The position numbers and the translations under genes are program-made. This document shows, in pieces, positions 31,590 through 43,623 of a stretch of DNA of 64,000 nt. The notes under the pieces were generated by a model, which worked only from the letters and a program-made list of their open reading frames with translations, was not told the origin of the DNA and searched no databases. Position 1 is the stretch's first letter; each line of letters begins with the position of its first letter. The stretch is from Aedes albopictus (taxonomy: Eukaryota > Arthropoda > Insecta > Diptera > Culicidae): contig NC_085138.1 of NCBI RefSeq assembly GCF_035046485.1, positions 59,377,254-59,441,253 on the forward strand, given 5' to 3'.

Positions 31590-34500
31590 AGTTCAGAAAT
31601 TCATTCAGAGATTCCTTGGAAATGTCTCCTTGGGACTATCCTGGAATTCCTTTACGAATTGTTTCAGAAATTCCTCCACGGATCCTTCCCAAAATTCCTC
31701 AAGGGGTTCCTTCGGAAGCTTAGAGATTCGTGACAAGCACATAATAGAGCGCGTTTACTGGTTGTGCTGTATTTGCCGAACGATTACAGAAACGAGTAGT
31801 GTAGGTTTGTACCGCTTTCTGCTCGGTAGCCTTTTGCTGCAATTCTGCGGTGTTAAATGAAAGTACGTGAAATCAGAATTTTCAATTTTATTACGACGGT
31901 TACAAATTGTTCCAGAAAATCTTCCATGTGTTCCTCCAAAAGTGTCACAAATAATTCTTTTACGAAATCCGGCTTGAATTGCTTCCTTCATGATTTTTCA
32001 CAAATCATTTCGGAGATTGTTTGAGAAATGCGCCCAGGGATTACTGCAGAAATACCACTGGATATTGATTCTGAAATTTCTCTTCGTCATTCGTTTGGCG
32101 AATCTATTGGAGGTTCCTTTTGAAAATTTACCAAAAAAAATTCAGGAATTCTTCTAAAAATCGTTAGAAAAAATTCTTTCGGAAATTGAGTATTGGCCAA
32201 AAAATCCCTCGCGAATTCCTTCAAAAAATCTTCCATGGATTCATTTGGAAAATTTCTACAGGGATTTGTTAAGAAACTCATCCTATCTTACAAATTCCAC
32301 AAAAAATTCTTTCAAAGCATCTTGTACTTCTGAAATTTCTCAATTTTTTTTTTTTCAAAAAGTTATCCATGAATTTGAGCAGAAATACATCTCAGGGATT
32401 GTTTCAAAAATTCGTACAGATATTTCTTCAGAGATTGTTTCAGAAGTTTCTTTAGGCATTTGTTGTGAAATTTTCCTTCAATGAAACTTTGAGCGATTGC
32501 TTCAGAAAGTATTCTGAAGATTTCTCAGGAAATGTTTTAAAAGTTCCATCAACAATTTGTATTGGGGTTACTTTGGAAATACTGCCATGGCTTTTATTAT
32601 AAATTCGACTAATATATTGTTCAGAACACTGGCTGAAATCCATCCTAGGATTCATTTCAACAATCTTTCACGATTTCCTGAAAAAAAATCAACCAGTGGT
32701 TCTTAATGAAACTCTTTCAAGGACTCATTTGGAAGCTCCTCGCACATTTACTTTGAAAAATCATCCAGGAAATCCCAAAGAAATTACGTCATAACTTTTT
32801 CCACAAAATCTTCAAGGGATTCTTTTAGACTTTAAAATGTCCTCTAGAAATTAATCCAAGAACCTTAAGAAAATTTAGCACGGATAGCTTCCAAAAATGT
32901 TACATGGATTCATTTACAAAATACTTCAAGAATTCATTTCAAAGTATCTTGCAAAGATTGTTCCAGACCAGAAATTCATCTACGAGTTTCTTCAGATTTT
33001 TTTTCATAGATAAATTTTTCAAAGCATTCATCTAGAAAACCTTCCATAAACATTCTCAAAAGTATTCCATGGATTTTTTTAGAAAACAGTCCACGGATAC
33101 GTACATTGAGAATCAAAAATTCAGAAGTCGTTCAAAATTTTCTCAGAAGTTTTCTAAAGAATTTTCTCCAATGATTGCTTTAGAAATTCTACAAGAAATT
33201 TTTTAGGAAAATTTCCTAGGTTTATTTACATTCCTTTAGATCATGGTTTCCCAAACTGTAGGCCGCGATCTCCCGGGGGGGTCGCCGGCCTTCGTTCAGG
33301 GGTCGCGAGGGACGGTCGAATATTTTACTGTAACATACAACAAATGAGAGAATGTATATGGTAGGTCGCGAAAAGTACATCTGCTGGCCAAAGGGGGTCG
33401 CGCCCCCTGAAAGTTTGGGAACCTATGCTTTAGATATTCCTGTAGGACATTTCTTTTCCAGAAATTGGGCCAATGATTTCTTAGGAAAGTCCTTAACAAT
33501 CCTCCAAGGATTCCTTCAGAAATTTTTCTATAGATTGGACTAGAAGTCATTCTTGCAGAGATTCCTGTAGAAATTCACACAGAGGCTTCATCAGAAATAG
33601 TTCCGCCGGGTATTGTTTGTATTTTTTTTAAATTTTTTTTCTCCAAACGTACATCGAGGAATTGCTCTATGGAATCCTCCCGGAGTTCATTAGAAACAAT
33701 CGAATAAGATTTTAAGAATATCTCAAGAGATTTTCTTAGGCATTCCACTAGGGGCTTCTAGGTGTTTCTTCAGGTATTTTTCTTACTTCTTCTCTAACAT
33801 AATTTCTTAGGAAAATACATCTGTGGATTCTTAAAATATTTTCTGATAAAGCAGAAATCTTTCAGGAATTCACTTAGAATTTTCTTCCGATTTCTTCAGC
33901 GATACTTTCAGAAATATCTTTAGAAAATTCTTCAATATTCCTATAATTACTTCAGAAATTTCTGCAGGGATTTCTTTAAAAGTTGTTCCATGAATTATTT
34001 CAGAATGTCTTCCAGTAGATCCTTCAGGAATTGCTCGAGCGGTTCCTTCAGAGGCTCCGCCTGGAATTTATCCATGGAAATGTACCAGTGAATGGGCGTA
34101 TGCTGTAGTCGGCTGTTGGAATTCCTTCAGGATTTCTTCGTTGTATTCGTACAGGAATAGGGTGGCAAAGGGTATTATCGGCAGGTTTGTTCTCTTCGTT
34201 ATGTTTTATGTGGGTCGAATTGCCTGAAATTTGGGCATATAAATCAGCTTGGTTGGGAAAGATTTGAGGCGAACTCTGAGGTTAACAGGTTTCATAAAAC
34301 CCACGTTTCAAAAAAAACCCTGAGTTCCCCTATCTCTTGTAATAGCTTAAGGATTTTTTTGTTTCTTCTGGAATATCTGTAGAGGTTTTCCAAATATTTC
34401 CTGCTGGGAATTGTCCTCAAATTCATGCTAATATTTCTCAAACCATTACTGCTAAATTTTTTACAGGAATTCCTCAATGGATTTCTCCGAGCATATCATG

Positions 34501-34800
34501 TGGAATCCTTACAGGGATTGCAAAAGGGATTCCTTTAGAAATTATTCAAGGTATTTATTCGGGAACACCTCTAGAGATTTCTACAGGAGTAACATATGGG
34601 TCTCCTTCAGGAGTTCCTGTACGGTTTCGCCCTGTAATTCCTCAGTAAGTTTCTCCAGAAATTCTTCTAGAGATTCCTGCAGAAATTTCACCAAGAATTT
34701 CTCCAGAAATTCCTCTTGGGAATGTTTAGAGGTTTCTCCAGTGGTCCTTCCAAAGATTATTCCAGGGATTCTATGAATTTCTCAGCGGATTTTTTTTTTG
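31590..34800. repeat. Long TTCC..GGAA repeat block
   Basis: The longest stretch of the degenerate repeat, interrupted by a hAT-like MITE at 33,242-33,427 and by pieces of unrelated sequence. No gene is supported; the many short frames are compositional. Confidence 0.75.
33242..33427. mobile_element. hAT-like MITE
   Basis: A perfect 8-bp duplication CTTTAGAT flanks it (33,234-33,241; 33,428-33,435). Ends CATGGTTTCCCAAACT and, inverted, CATAGGTTCCCAAACT match at 14 of 16. It is 186 bp, GC-richer than its host repeat, with an internal palindromic GGTCGCGCCCCC stretch. Confidence 0.85.
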
Positions 34801-34873
34801 GGAATTTTGCTTATTGTTTTGATAAGCATGTTTTCCCGTGACTAGCGTAATCACTTCCAGCATTAAGTTCGTC

Positions 34874-35174
34874 CCATATATATATATATGGGGCCCATAT
34901 AGCCGAGGCGGTAAACGCACGGGTATTTAGCATGACCATGCTGAGGGTGACGGGTTCGATTCCCGGTCGGTCCAGGATCTTTTCGTAAAGGAAATTTCCT
35001 TGACTTCCTTGGGCATAGAGTATCTTCATGCCTGCCACACGAAATACACATGCAAAATGGTCATTGGCAGAGGAAGCTCTCAGTTAAAAACTGTGGAAGT
35101 GCTCATAGAACACTAAGCTGAGAAGCAGGCTTTGTCCCAGTGAGGACGTTACGCCAAGAAGAGAGAGAGAGAGA
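34874..35174 (+). mobile_element. Feilai SINE, intact
   Basis: A 12-bp target duplication ATTAAGTTCGTC flanks it (34,862-34,873; 35,175-35,186). The tRNA-like head has A box TAGCCGAGGCGGTAAACGC and B box GGGTTCGATTCCC. The body ends in a (GA)n tail rather than poly(A). Body words such as TGGCAGAGGAAGCTCTC are those of the Aedes SINE Feilai as I recall it. It would be transcribed by pol III and mobilised by a partner LINE. Confidence 0.9.
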
Positions 35175-35186
35175 GGATTAAGTTCG

Positions 35187-36170
35187 TCTTACAACACTTT
35201 AAAGCAGAAACAGAGCCAGGTGCGCTAAAAGGTTCCTCTTCCGCTGTTTCTGTGGATTACAGTTACTATAAGCTACGAGAAGACTTTGTTCAGAGTAGGA
35301 ATTTCATGAGTAGATCAAGAAGAAGTGAAAGAATTAATAGTTATGCTGTAAAATACAACAAAATATTCTATACTGAAGCTCTGAACATTCACTTCAAGAA
35401 ACACATTTTTTTCTCTTCCTTTAGCCGCCACTTCATTTTTGAACACAAAGCTATCTAATAGATTCTATACATGGCACTTTTTTTTGAACCTCTGGACGGA
35501 ATAAGACCGGGTGGGTCACTGGTTGGCTCAAACATCATCAAGAATGATTTACATCCTTTCCTCAGGTTAACTAACCCTCTTATTAACTAAGTATTTCAAC
35601 GAAAGATCGTATATCAGTTCGTATATGGTTGCTATCGTATCGTGTATAGAATGTTCAACATACTTCAAAACTCCTGAACTTTAGAAGTTTTAATTTTGAT
35701 ATACTTCAATGACTTGTAACATTAGATATAACCCGCTAATAGATCGACATCCCACACTAAAAATATCACAGATGGCTCTTTTTTGTGTGGTAGTAAAATC
35801 AAATTTTCTCGGTATAGAAACTGTTCCGGAACATAAAGTAAACACATAAAGTTCCCTTTTCAAACCATTTTTTGTTTCTATTCACTAACTTTTCACAAAA
35901 CTATCCCGTTTTCTAAAAATTAACGTTTTTCGCATTTTTTTCATACGATTTGACAATTCTTGACTACCATGCTTCCGTGAGCTTGAGGTGATTATTTGTG
36001 AAAGTTGACAACCGAGAGTAGCACAGACGATGCATTGAATACAAGTGATGGTGTCGCCACCGGGCTGTCAGCGCTGGAAACTAGATGCAATAAAAGTTCT
36101 TGTATACAATTTTCACTGCTTGCGCCAACTGAGAGCAATCAATAAAAGTGTAAACATCAATCATTCTATT
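35187..36170. other. Unassigned AT-rich stretch
   Basis: No repeat or coding feature is supported. Confidence 0.35.
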
Positions 36171-36177
36171 GACAATT

Positions 36178-36398
36178 TTTTTTTTCTTTTTTTTTTAAAA
36201 AAAGACACGGACACGTTTAGTACTTCCAGTGAGCTATTCGCTCTTTGAAGGAAGCACCACACTAGACAACGGACTAGCATGCAACGCCCAGTGGCACAGC
36301 CGAAAACTTTTCCTGACAGCTGCGGCGGGAATCGAACCCGCGCTCCTAGCACGATGCGACTAAATGCTTGGTGACACTAGCCGCACGACCACGAAGCC
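36178..36398 (-). mobile_element. tRNA-derived SINE with poly(A) tail
   Basis: On the minus strand the head GGCTTCGTGGTCGTGCGGC holds an A box, followed by GCGGGTTCGATTCCCGC (B box with a perfect T stem). The 3' end is an A-rich run seen as T-rich at 36,178-36,200. ACAATT is duplicated at 36,172-36,177 and 36,399-36,404. It is 221 bp and a different family from Feilai. Confidence 0.8.
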
Positions 36399-36404
36399 AC
36401 AATT

Positions 36405-38334
36405 AAGGAAAGCATGTGCTTTTTACCTTTTAGCACTGTTCATAATTCTTGAATATCCCGATAGGTAGGAACCCGTTCATACAGAACATGGATAATAAAA
36501 TAAATCATCAAAGATAATTTACTGCTGACAGCAGTCTGCTGTTTCACCCGCACTTTTTTTCAATTTGGATAATATTGGTTTAATCAACAAGTATAGCAGA
36601 ACTATTTACGACCTTGACCAAGAAGAAAGGATAAACAGGCTATGCACGTGATTTACTAGAGGAGAGAATAAAAGATATTTACAGTATCTTGATACTATGG
36701 TTATTTTTGGCACATTATTGATGCGTGAATGCTAGTCGAAAGGATTGATTGTGTGTTGATTACACTATGAAGTTGATGCGACACAATTCGCTTAGTAGCA
36801 TAACTTGTAGGCGACTTGAAGGACAAGGGCAACGGCTTTTTTAACCAGTTTCTGGTTCTAGCGAGGAAGAAAGTTGATAGAAAGATACAAAGTAGGAGGA
36901 AAGGGACAGGCCATGGATTGAACCCATGACCTTCTGCATACGAATCAGAAGCGTAGCCACGACCTCCAAGCACGTTCATTTTTATGATCGGAATGAACAA
37001 TCCTGGAGGGTGTCTCGTGGAATATGCCCTCTTTAATTTTCGTACGCACAGAAACAGGGCCAATCTAGTACTACATTAGGGCAGAAATAAGTCGATGCAC
37101 ATAAAACAAGACAACTCTATTTTTTTTTACAAGACGCAATATTGTACAAATCTCCTTTACTTCACATATTAATCAACAAACCGTGGGTAGCTACTACAAT
37201 TTCTCTTGACGGCGTCCTCTAAGCCCATAAGCACTCTGGGAGCTAAACGATGGCACTTGATCGAGCCAATTTACATATTCGCAAATAGGTATATAGGTAC
37301 CGTCTACAGCTGACAGTGATCGTTACTGTCCCACCAACAGATATAGCTAGACCGTATTGCGCCGTCGCACAGCATTATAAATATGACGATGCGGTGGACT
37401 CACTACAAATATTTACAATTGAAACTAATCAATTCGTATTTAATGAACGCGGTTCCCGCTTGATCCTCAGGACGATGGGAAAGTGCATACTATTTATACG
37501 ATTTGAATTATTTTGTTGGCCTTTTTACGTTGATCCTATGACGGGTGCTGTTGATGAAATCGTAATGTACATTTTTAATTTTTCTAATGCTTTCGAGAAT
37601 TTTACTAATGAAATGACTTCCACTCGTGTGGTCACAAGCTTCCAGTATAAGTAAACATACTCGAGTTTGTTTACCGTTTCACAACACTTTTGTGCGGCTT
37701 TGAAGGCTTTCGGAACACTTCTATAAATAATCCATGCACTTTGATTTGTTATCAGTAATTCAGTTTCATCATCGGTTACATTATCAATTCTTCATTATTT
37801 AAGCCCCGTTAATTTACTCAGACTGAGCGAGCACAGACAAACAGACGTAACACTTGCGAAATTTCCATCGACCACGCTTTTAACGATCATTTTAAATTTT
37901 CATAGTTGTGGCTTTCACAACTAGAGGCGCGCGCATCGTTTTTCTATGCGTTTGACGTTTCACACTAGCGCCTTCTGTTGACGATATGGCACAATACAGT
38001 GATTCGTGCAACTTTTCCACCAGGTGATGGTAGTGTGAACTCAAGGTGTTACGTCTGTTTGTCTGTGGAGCGAGTATGGTTCCGTAAAAACGTTGCCTGT
38101 GATCATCATCAATCCACCAGAGATGGGTTTGTAGACAAACACACAATTGTTAATTATTGGGCAATTATCCTCTCTGCTGCTCTACTCTACCTGTGCCTAC
38201 CGCGGAGAATTAGTTCCTGCTTAGGTTTCCTCTTCATATATGTATATCTTCGAGACGATCGAAAATCAGGATTGAACATGATTGAATTGGAGCTCACTTA
38301 TTTCGACTTGTTTTGTCGTGCATGATGCAGGGAA
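36405..38334. other. Unassigned stretch
   Basis: Apart from the SINE at 36,840-36,985, nothing is recognised. Frames at 37,316-37,654 and 37,978-38,325 (about 112 codons) show no known domain. Confidence 0.35.
36840..36985 (-). mobile_element. tRNA-derived SINE fragment
   Basis: On the minus strand, GGAGGTCGTGGCTACGC (A-box-like) is followed by CATGGGTTCAATCCATGG (B box in a perfect stem). The tail borders are unclear. Confidence 0.55.
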
Positions 38335-38732
38335 GGGAACATTCTGTTGCGAAGAGTTACACTCACTTGCTGTTTTCTCAGCTCAGAAGCGTGCAATCAA
38401 GAAACAATGCATGAGCGACTTTTGGCTTGTGGTTTTGTCTCAAAGTTTGCTGAATAGAGGAGGGGTCGCAAACCCATACCAGTCATGACAGACCTGTGAA
38501 AGCGACTCTCCACAAGGTGAGTGTAATTTACATTCACCTCGTGGAGAGTTGCCTTTGCAGCTAGCTGCGAAGGCAACTGAGCCTTCGATATGCGTGTGCG
38601 ACCCATACTTTATTCGGCAAACTTTTAGACAAAACCAAAATGTAAAAGTCGTCCATACATAGTTTCTTGTTTGCACGCTTCTGAGCTGAGGAAACAGCAA
38701 GTGAGTGTAACTCTTCGCAACTGAGTGTTCCC
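38335..38732. mobile_element. Palindromic MITE
   Basis: The left end GGGAACATTCTGTTGCGAAG and the inverted right end GGGAACACTCAGTTGCGAAG continue as GAGTTACACTCACTTGCTG and CTCAGCTCAGAAGCGTGCAA on both sides. Two CTCCAC..GTGGAG words form the centre. It is 398 bp and foldback. The target duplication is unclear. Confidence 0.75.
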
Positions 38733-39240
38733 AATCAATCTCGTTTTTCTTTTTCTTTAGAGATGCATTTTAATTTTAAGGTGAAACAAAACCTAATGAG
38801 AAAAACGTGATATTTATGAAACATCATTTATTTTTTTTAATACATTATCGTTTTGATTTACTTGATACATATTAGGTACAAGTGAATGGTAAGCAGCCCA
38901 ACAGCTGATTTCTAGATTTTATAATCCAATCTGCAACTGCCAATGCAATGATCTCATGCAGAGGAGCTATGCAGTGTGTGCATGATCGTGATGTCGTGCA
39001 ATACATCACATTCTCGCGTGCAACATTGTTTGACAGATAATTTGCATGTTTATATTGTTGTAGCTGTCGTTTTAGTTCGGTTACCTTTGAAATGCATGTA
39101 TCAATGCAGGAATCAAAATATTTCTGCGGCAAAGTAACAAAGTGCACAAAACTAATAAATCAATTTATGGGAAGTTGACACCTAACAAGGTGGGGTTGTT
39201 GGTACTTGGTTATATAATGGCTAAGGCTGATCCTTCTGGA
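38733..39240. other. Unassigned AT-rich stretch
   Basis: No feature seen. Confidence 0.3.
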
Positions 39241-39249
39241 ACGTACGCT

Positions 39250-40500
39250 CCGTAAGGTGTGGGCGCAGGACAGCCTATATTATTATTACAATTTTTTACA
39301 GCGTTCAACCTTCCTAATGCATCATGTTGGGAACAGATCGTTGAAGTATGTAGTGATGGCCAAGGCAAGGGCTGCAATGGCTCCTTCAAAGCAATCTCCA
39401 GAGATGTTGGAGGGGATCATTGAAGGGCTGTCTCCGCGCCATAATCTTGGTCCTTGGCCTCATTTCGATTGCACTATCACTTCGAAGCGCTCCGTCAAAC
39501 ACTTGCAGGTGATGATCGACGATAAGCTTACCTTCAATAGCCACGCTGCCTACAAGAGAGTCTCCACAGCTGTAGTGGCACTGTTCCGAATGATGTCCAA
39601 TAGCTCTGAGCTATACGCCAGTAAGCGCAAGCTTCTGGCTAGTGTCGTCTCGTCCATACTAAGGTATGGCGACCCGGCTTGGGTTCACGGTGCTAAGTAC
39701 CGAAAGCTACCGTGGTATGCTGGGAAGTATTTACAGGCTAATGAGCCAGAGTTTCATCGGCTATCACCCAATCGTCTTGAAGGTACAAATGAGGTGGCGC
39801 GTGGGCTCGAAGAATGGCTAGTTGACACACTATACAAGAAGTGGTCCAAGGATACGGAGTCGGTTACGTAGTTCCTACCGGTGCCCTGCGGTTGAAATCG
39901 ACCCTTACAGCGATTAAGTAGCCACGGGGAGAACAGCCTGGTAGCGTTGCTGTCGCGGCGTCGGTCTACTGGGTTGGATCCGAGCCCGCGGTTTGAAAGG
40001 GTCCCGGAAAGTTCAGGGCAGGTGGAGGTCCCATGTCGGTACGTCCTACTGTGTGCTGGCTGATAGGGCGTTACTTGCGGGAAGGACAAATCGCTGTGCA
40101 CGCGGTATAAGTTCTTGATACTTGCTGTGCAGTTGGAAGCAGGCGTGCGCGTGGTGTCGACCCTGCCTGCCTTCCGAGGACAAAGGGACCACTTGGGAAA
40201 CTGGCCCTTGCGCCGGAACCTTGGTGGAATTCCCAAATCGTGTCATCGATGCTCGTTGCTGCAGGCTACGCAGCTAACCTTGAGGGTGCAATGTGCAGTA
40301 GCTCCTCTTTGAAGTAATGCCTCCATGGTGGCTCTGAAGAGACGAAGGGTTCGGCAGCCATGGTAATGTTGTTGAGTGAGTTGAGGAAGAAGTAGTCCTG
40401 GCTTTTACTTTTGTTGTAGAAGACGGCCCTTAACCCCTCACTACCTGGACCTCTCTGTTCAGGTATCTCTTACGCAGATTACCCCCTTGACAATGATTGC
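39250..40500 (+). pseudogene. LOA/R1-like LINE, 3' fragment
   Basis: The frame 39,257-39,871 contains TSKRSVKHLQVMIDDKLTF, then LASVVSSILRYGDPAW. These resemble the post-RT connection region of LOA/R1-group non-LTR retrotransposons (ikyLGVmiD.rl.f / SilRYG.paW pattern). The catalytic RT core is absent, and sequence after about 39,710 no longer matches that pattern. The GC-rich sequence to about 40,500 is probably its decayed remainder and 3' untranslated region. Confidence 0.7.
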
Positions 40501-42620
40501 TAAGTGAAGAAATCATCTACGTAATTGTAATATAGCATTTCTTTTTGACCGCTTTTTAACAATTTAAAATGTAACGAATGCCTGGATGAACTGTAAGGTC
40601 TTTGTTTTCTCGAAAAGATCACGTATTCTATTTCTTCCCATTCCCTCATAACCAATCAATAGTTGATATATGGCCAGGGGTACACAAATCATCACTTCTA
40701 GCCGAGACGCAATCATATCGATCCGTGCCAAATGTCGCAATCAACAACGGGATTGACTGCGACGAGACTTCGATACAGTCCAAACTCCTATAATAAGGTG
40801 CCGCCCATGCAGTGGATTGCACCGCGTTATACTAGCCTGACTGTACTCGACACTTCTAATAACAACGTCTCATCGCATCCAACCCGCATATTCTCGGTCC
40901 TCGTCCCCGCGAAATAAAGAACCGATTTGTCGCACGACGTCGCCGGACAGATTTTCTTCAAGTTCTTGATTTGCATTATTACCGAACACCGCGTGTGAGT
41001 GTGCGGCGGCGGCGGCGATGGTGGCGCGGACACTTGTAATAACTTATGACACTTTAAACCGGGCGAGAGACAGCCCGACACAAAAGCTCAAAGGGCGAAC
41101 GATATACACTTGGCTTGGCTGGCGGAGACGACGAATATAGGTACTTACGCCTTTTGACGACGACATGTAAGCATGACTGATTGGTTGTGTCGGTTGGTAG
41201 CCGTCGTCAACACTGCGAGCATTCACCACCAGTCATGCGAATTATTACAGGCTGAAAACTTCTAGAAGGGGAGAGATTCTCAACCTGTGGGGGGATTGGG
41301 TTACGGAGTGTGACGAATTGGATTGAATTGCTAACTGTTCAAAAATGCGAATAACCCTTTGTGAAATTCTATTGGTTTCAATTTGAATTCTTCAATAAAT
41401 TCCGAATAAATTGCAGATTTTTTCTAGGTAGACGAATTATGCTTTAAAATCTTACGCAGGGTTGTAAAATGTCACGAAATGTGATAGAAAAAATGTCATG
41501 ACATTTTTTAGTTCAACCATTTTTTTGTGTGAATCTACATAAACGGACATCAACAATCAGCAATTATGGTTGGTTATGAAAAATCCTGTCTTAGGGTCAT
41601 TGAAATTCACAGATAAACAAATGACATTTTCATGACATTTGCCCTCCCTGATTAGATGAAATACACAGAAAAAACTTGGGGACCTCTGCTCCCTAGAGGT
41701 CCCTCCCTGACTTATCCGAAGCGGGCGGGAACGGGGAGCCAAGGGTTGAAATGGGGTATCCACTGAGCTCGAACAGCAGCTGCCCTGGCTGCTGAATCCG
41801 AGCTGAGCGAGCTTCAAGGACAAGTGGTTGTAATTTTACCCTTCCTGTCAAATGATTCTCGGCTGGTAGGCAGTGCAAAGCCACCGTCACAGCAGGGGCA
41901 GTGGCAGTTGCCTTTTTTGTTCGACTTAATGAGATTGTAGTTATCCTGAGAATTATTATTCTAATAGTTTGTATTATTCTCCTTTCTGTATTTGCAGGTA
42001 CGTAGCCCGACGCAATATCGGAGAATCACCACCGTCATCGATAGGTATCACACCAGAATTGTTGCGCATTTTAGACCCGTAAATTAATCTGGGCGCAGGT
42101 GCAGCAAAAAAAAACAGAACTGCATCCAAAACAACGCATCATTATTCCAATCGGTGAACCGTTTTCGTGCGCCAAAAGTTCAAACTGCGGTCGTTATAAT
42201 TAGGCCGTGAATCAGTGGAAATTGGCAACTGAGTGAGTTCAGTTTACCAACAGAGCCACCACAATGCCAACGCTTTAACCGCAACTCCCCGAATCTGTGC
42301 AAAAAAGTTGCAACTGACAAAAGAAAAACCAACAACAGTGAGTCCCAACTCAACACACAGTGTCTGACTGTTTGATACCCACGGGAGTATCATGTTGCAT
42401 CGGTCGATTCCCGACTTGGTGAACATATAAGTATTGCTTTCAAATGAAATTTTAAAATTTTGCTGATACTTCTCAAAGAAAGAGGCATAATTTGCTTATT
42501 CAAAGGCCCCTCAGGGGTTTCAAAAGCAAGATGGTGGTTGCAGTAGCTTGTCGGAAAGGGATTCCTGGTGGCGAAAGAAAATTAAAATTAGAATTGAAAG
42601 AGACTATCAATATATACACA
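40500..42620. other. Low-repeat intronic stretch
   Basis: Contains a GC-rich (GGC)n-like run near 41,000-41,020. A possible MITE lies at about 41,458-41,650, with CAGGG ends and repeated TGTCATGACA palindromes. No ORF is recognisable. The recursive splice candidate is at 41,975-42,003. Confidence 0.4.
41975..42003 (+). promoter_or_regulatory. Candidate recursive (zero-length exon) splice site
   Basis: A pyrimidine-rich run ending TTTGCAG is followed immediately by GTACGT (junction 41,997|41,998). This fits the ratchet-point consensus polypyrimidine-CAG|GTRNGT. It lies about 13 kb into the predicted large intron that starts at 28,904, where such sites occur in insect genes. Confidence 0.45.
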
Positions 42621-43135
42621 GGAGGAAGATTGTTCCTCCTAAAATTCTTCCAGTAATTTCTGTGGCAATTCTTCCAGAAGTTCTTTCGGGAATTATTCCA
42701 AAAATTCCTAAGAAAATTTTACCTTATGTTTAATGTTTTTTTCTTCCAGAAATTCTTCGAGAAGTACTTGAAGATCTCAAGAAGTAGTTCCGGAAGTTCT
42801 TTTGAAAGTTCTTCAAGATTTTTCCAGATGTGTCTGAAAATTACTATAGAAGTTTATTTGGGAATAAACCCAGATATTCTTCAGTAAATTTTAAAAGTTG
42901 TTTTGAACATGCTTATTTTCGAAAAGCTATTCAGAAACTCTTTTCCAAATTCTTCAACAATTTCGCCTGGGAATGCCCGGGTAGCGCGGTAGCTATTCTT
43001 GACTCGAGAATAGCTACCGAAAGTTCCTTTACATTTTTTTTTCCTGTAGTTCTCCCGAAACTCTTTCTAATGCATTATAGAAATTCATCAGGGAATTCTT
43101 CCATAAGCTCCTTCGGGTTTTTTTTAAGATTTCTG
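42620..43135. repeat. TTCC..GGAA repeat block
   Basis: Degenerate repeat, cut at its right by the TIR element at 43,155. Confidence 0.65.
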
Positions 43136-43623
43136 AAAATAACTTCTACATGTAGAGTGTATCAAACAATTGTCCGTACAGCAATTTTTTGGTGAAAATA
43201 ATTTATCATTTAAATGTTTATAACTTTTTTATACGTCAATCAAAAACGCTGAAATTTTGACCAGTTATAACCCATATATTAAAGCTGCATTGGTAAAATT
43301 TTGAGCGAGATCGAATAAGTTTTCCGAAAGTTATAGAACTTTTAGTAAAACTTATAAGATTGTTGAACACATTTTTAAAACATTATAGGGTATGTGTTCC
43401 ATCATTAATCTCACGCTCCCATACTCATCCTATTCGAAAACAAGCGATTACGGCACCGATTGATTCCGTTCTTTTTGTTTTCATGGGTGCTCACTTCTAA
43501 CAAAAAATACAAAAATAAGAAACAAAACAAACAACGCTTCAATCCTTTGTTTTTCGTAGGATGAAAATGGGAGCCACATGTACTTGATGAAACTTTTTCA
43601 TTTTTTTGTGTTACAGCTTAAAC

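Noticed and set aside
36300..36398. Possible functional tRNA gene (minus strand)
   Set aside because: A and B boxes and the T stem are good, but the segment is the head of a 221-bp poly(A)-tailed SINE with a target duplication.
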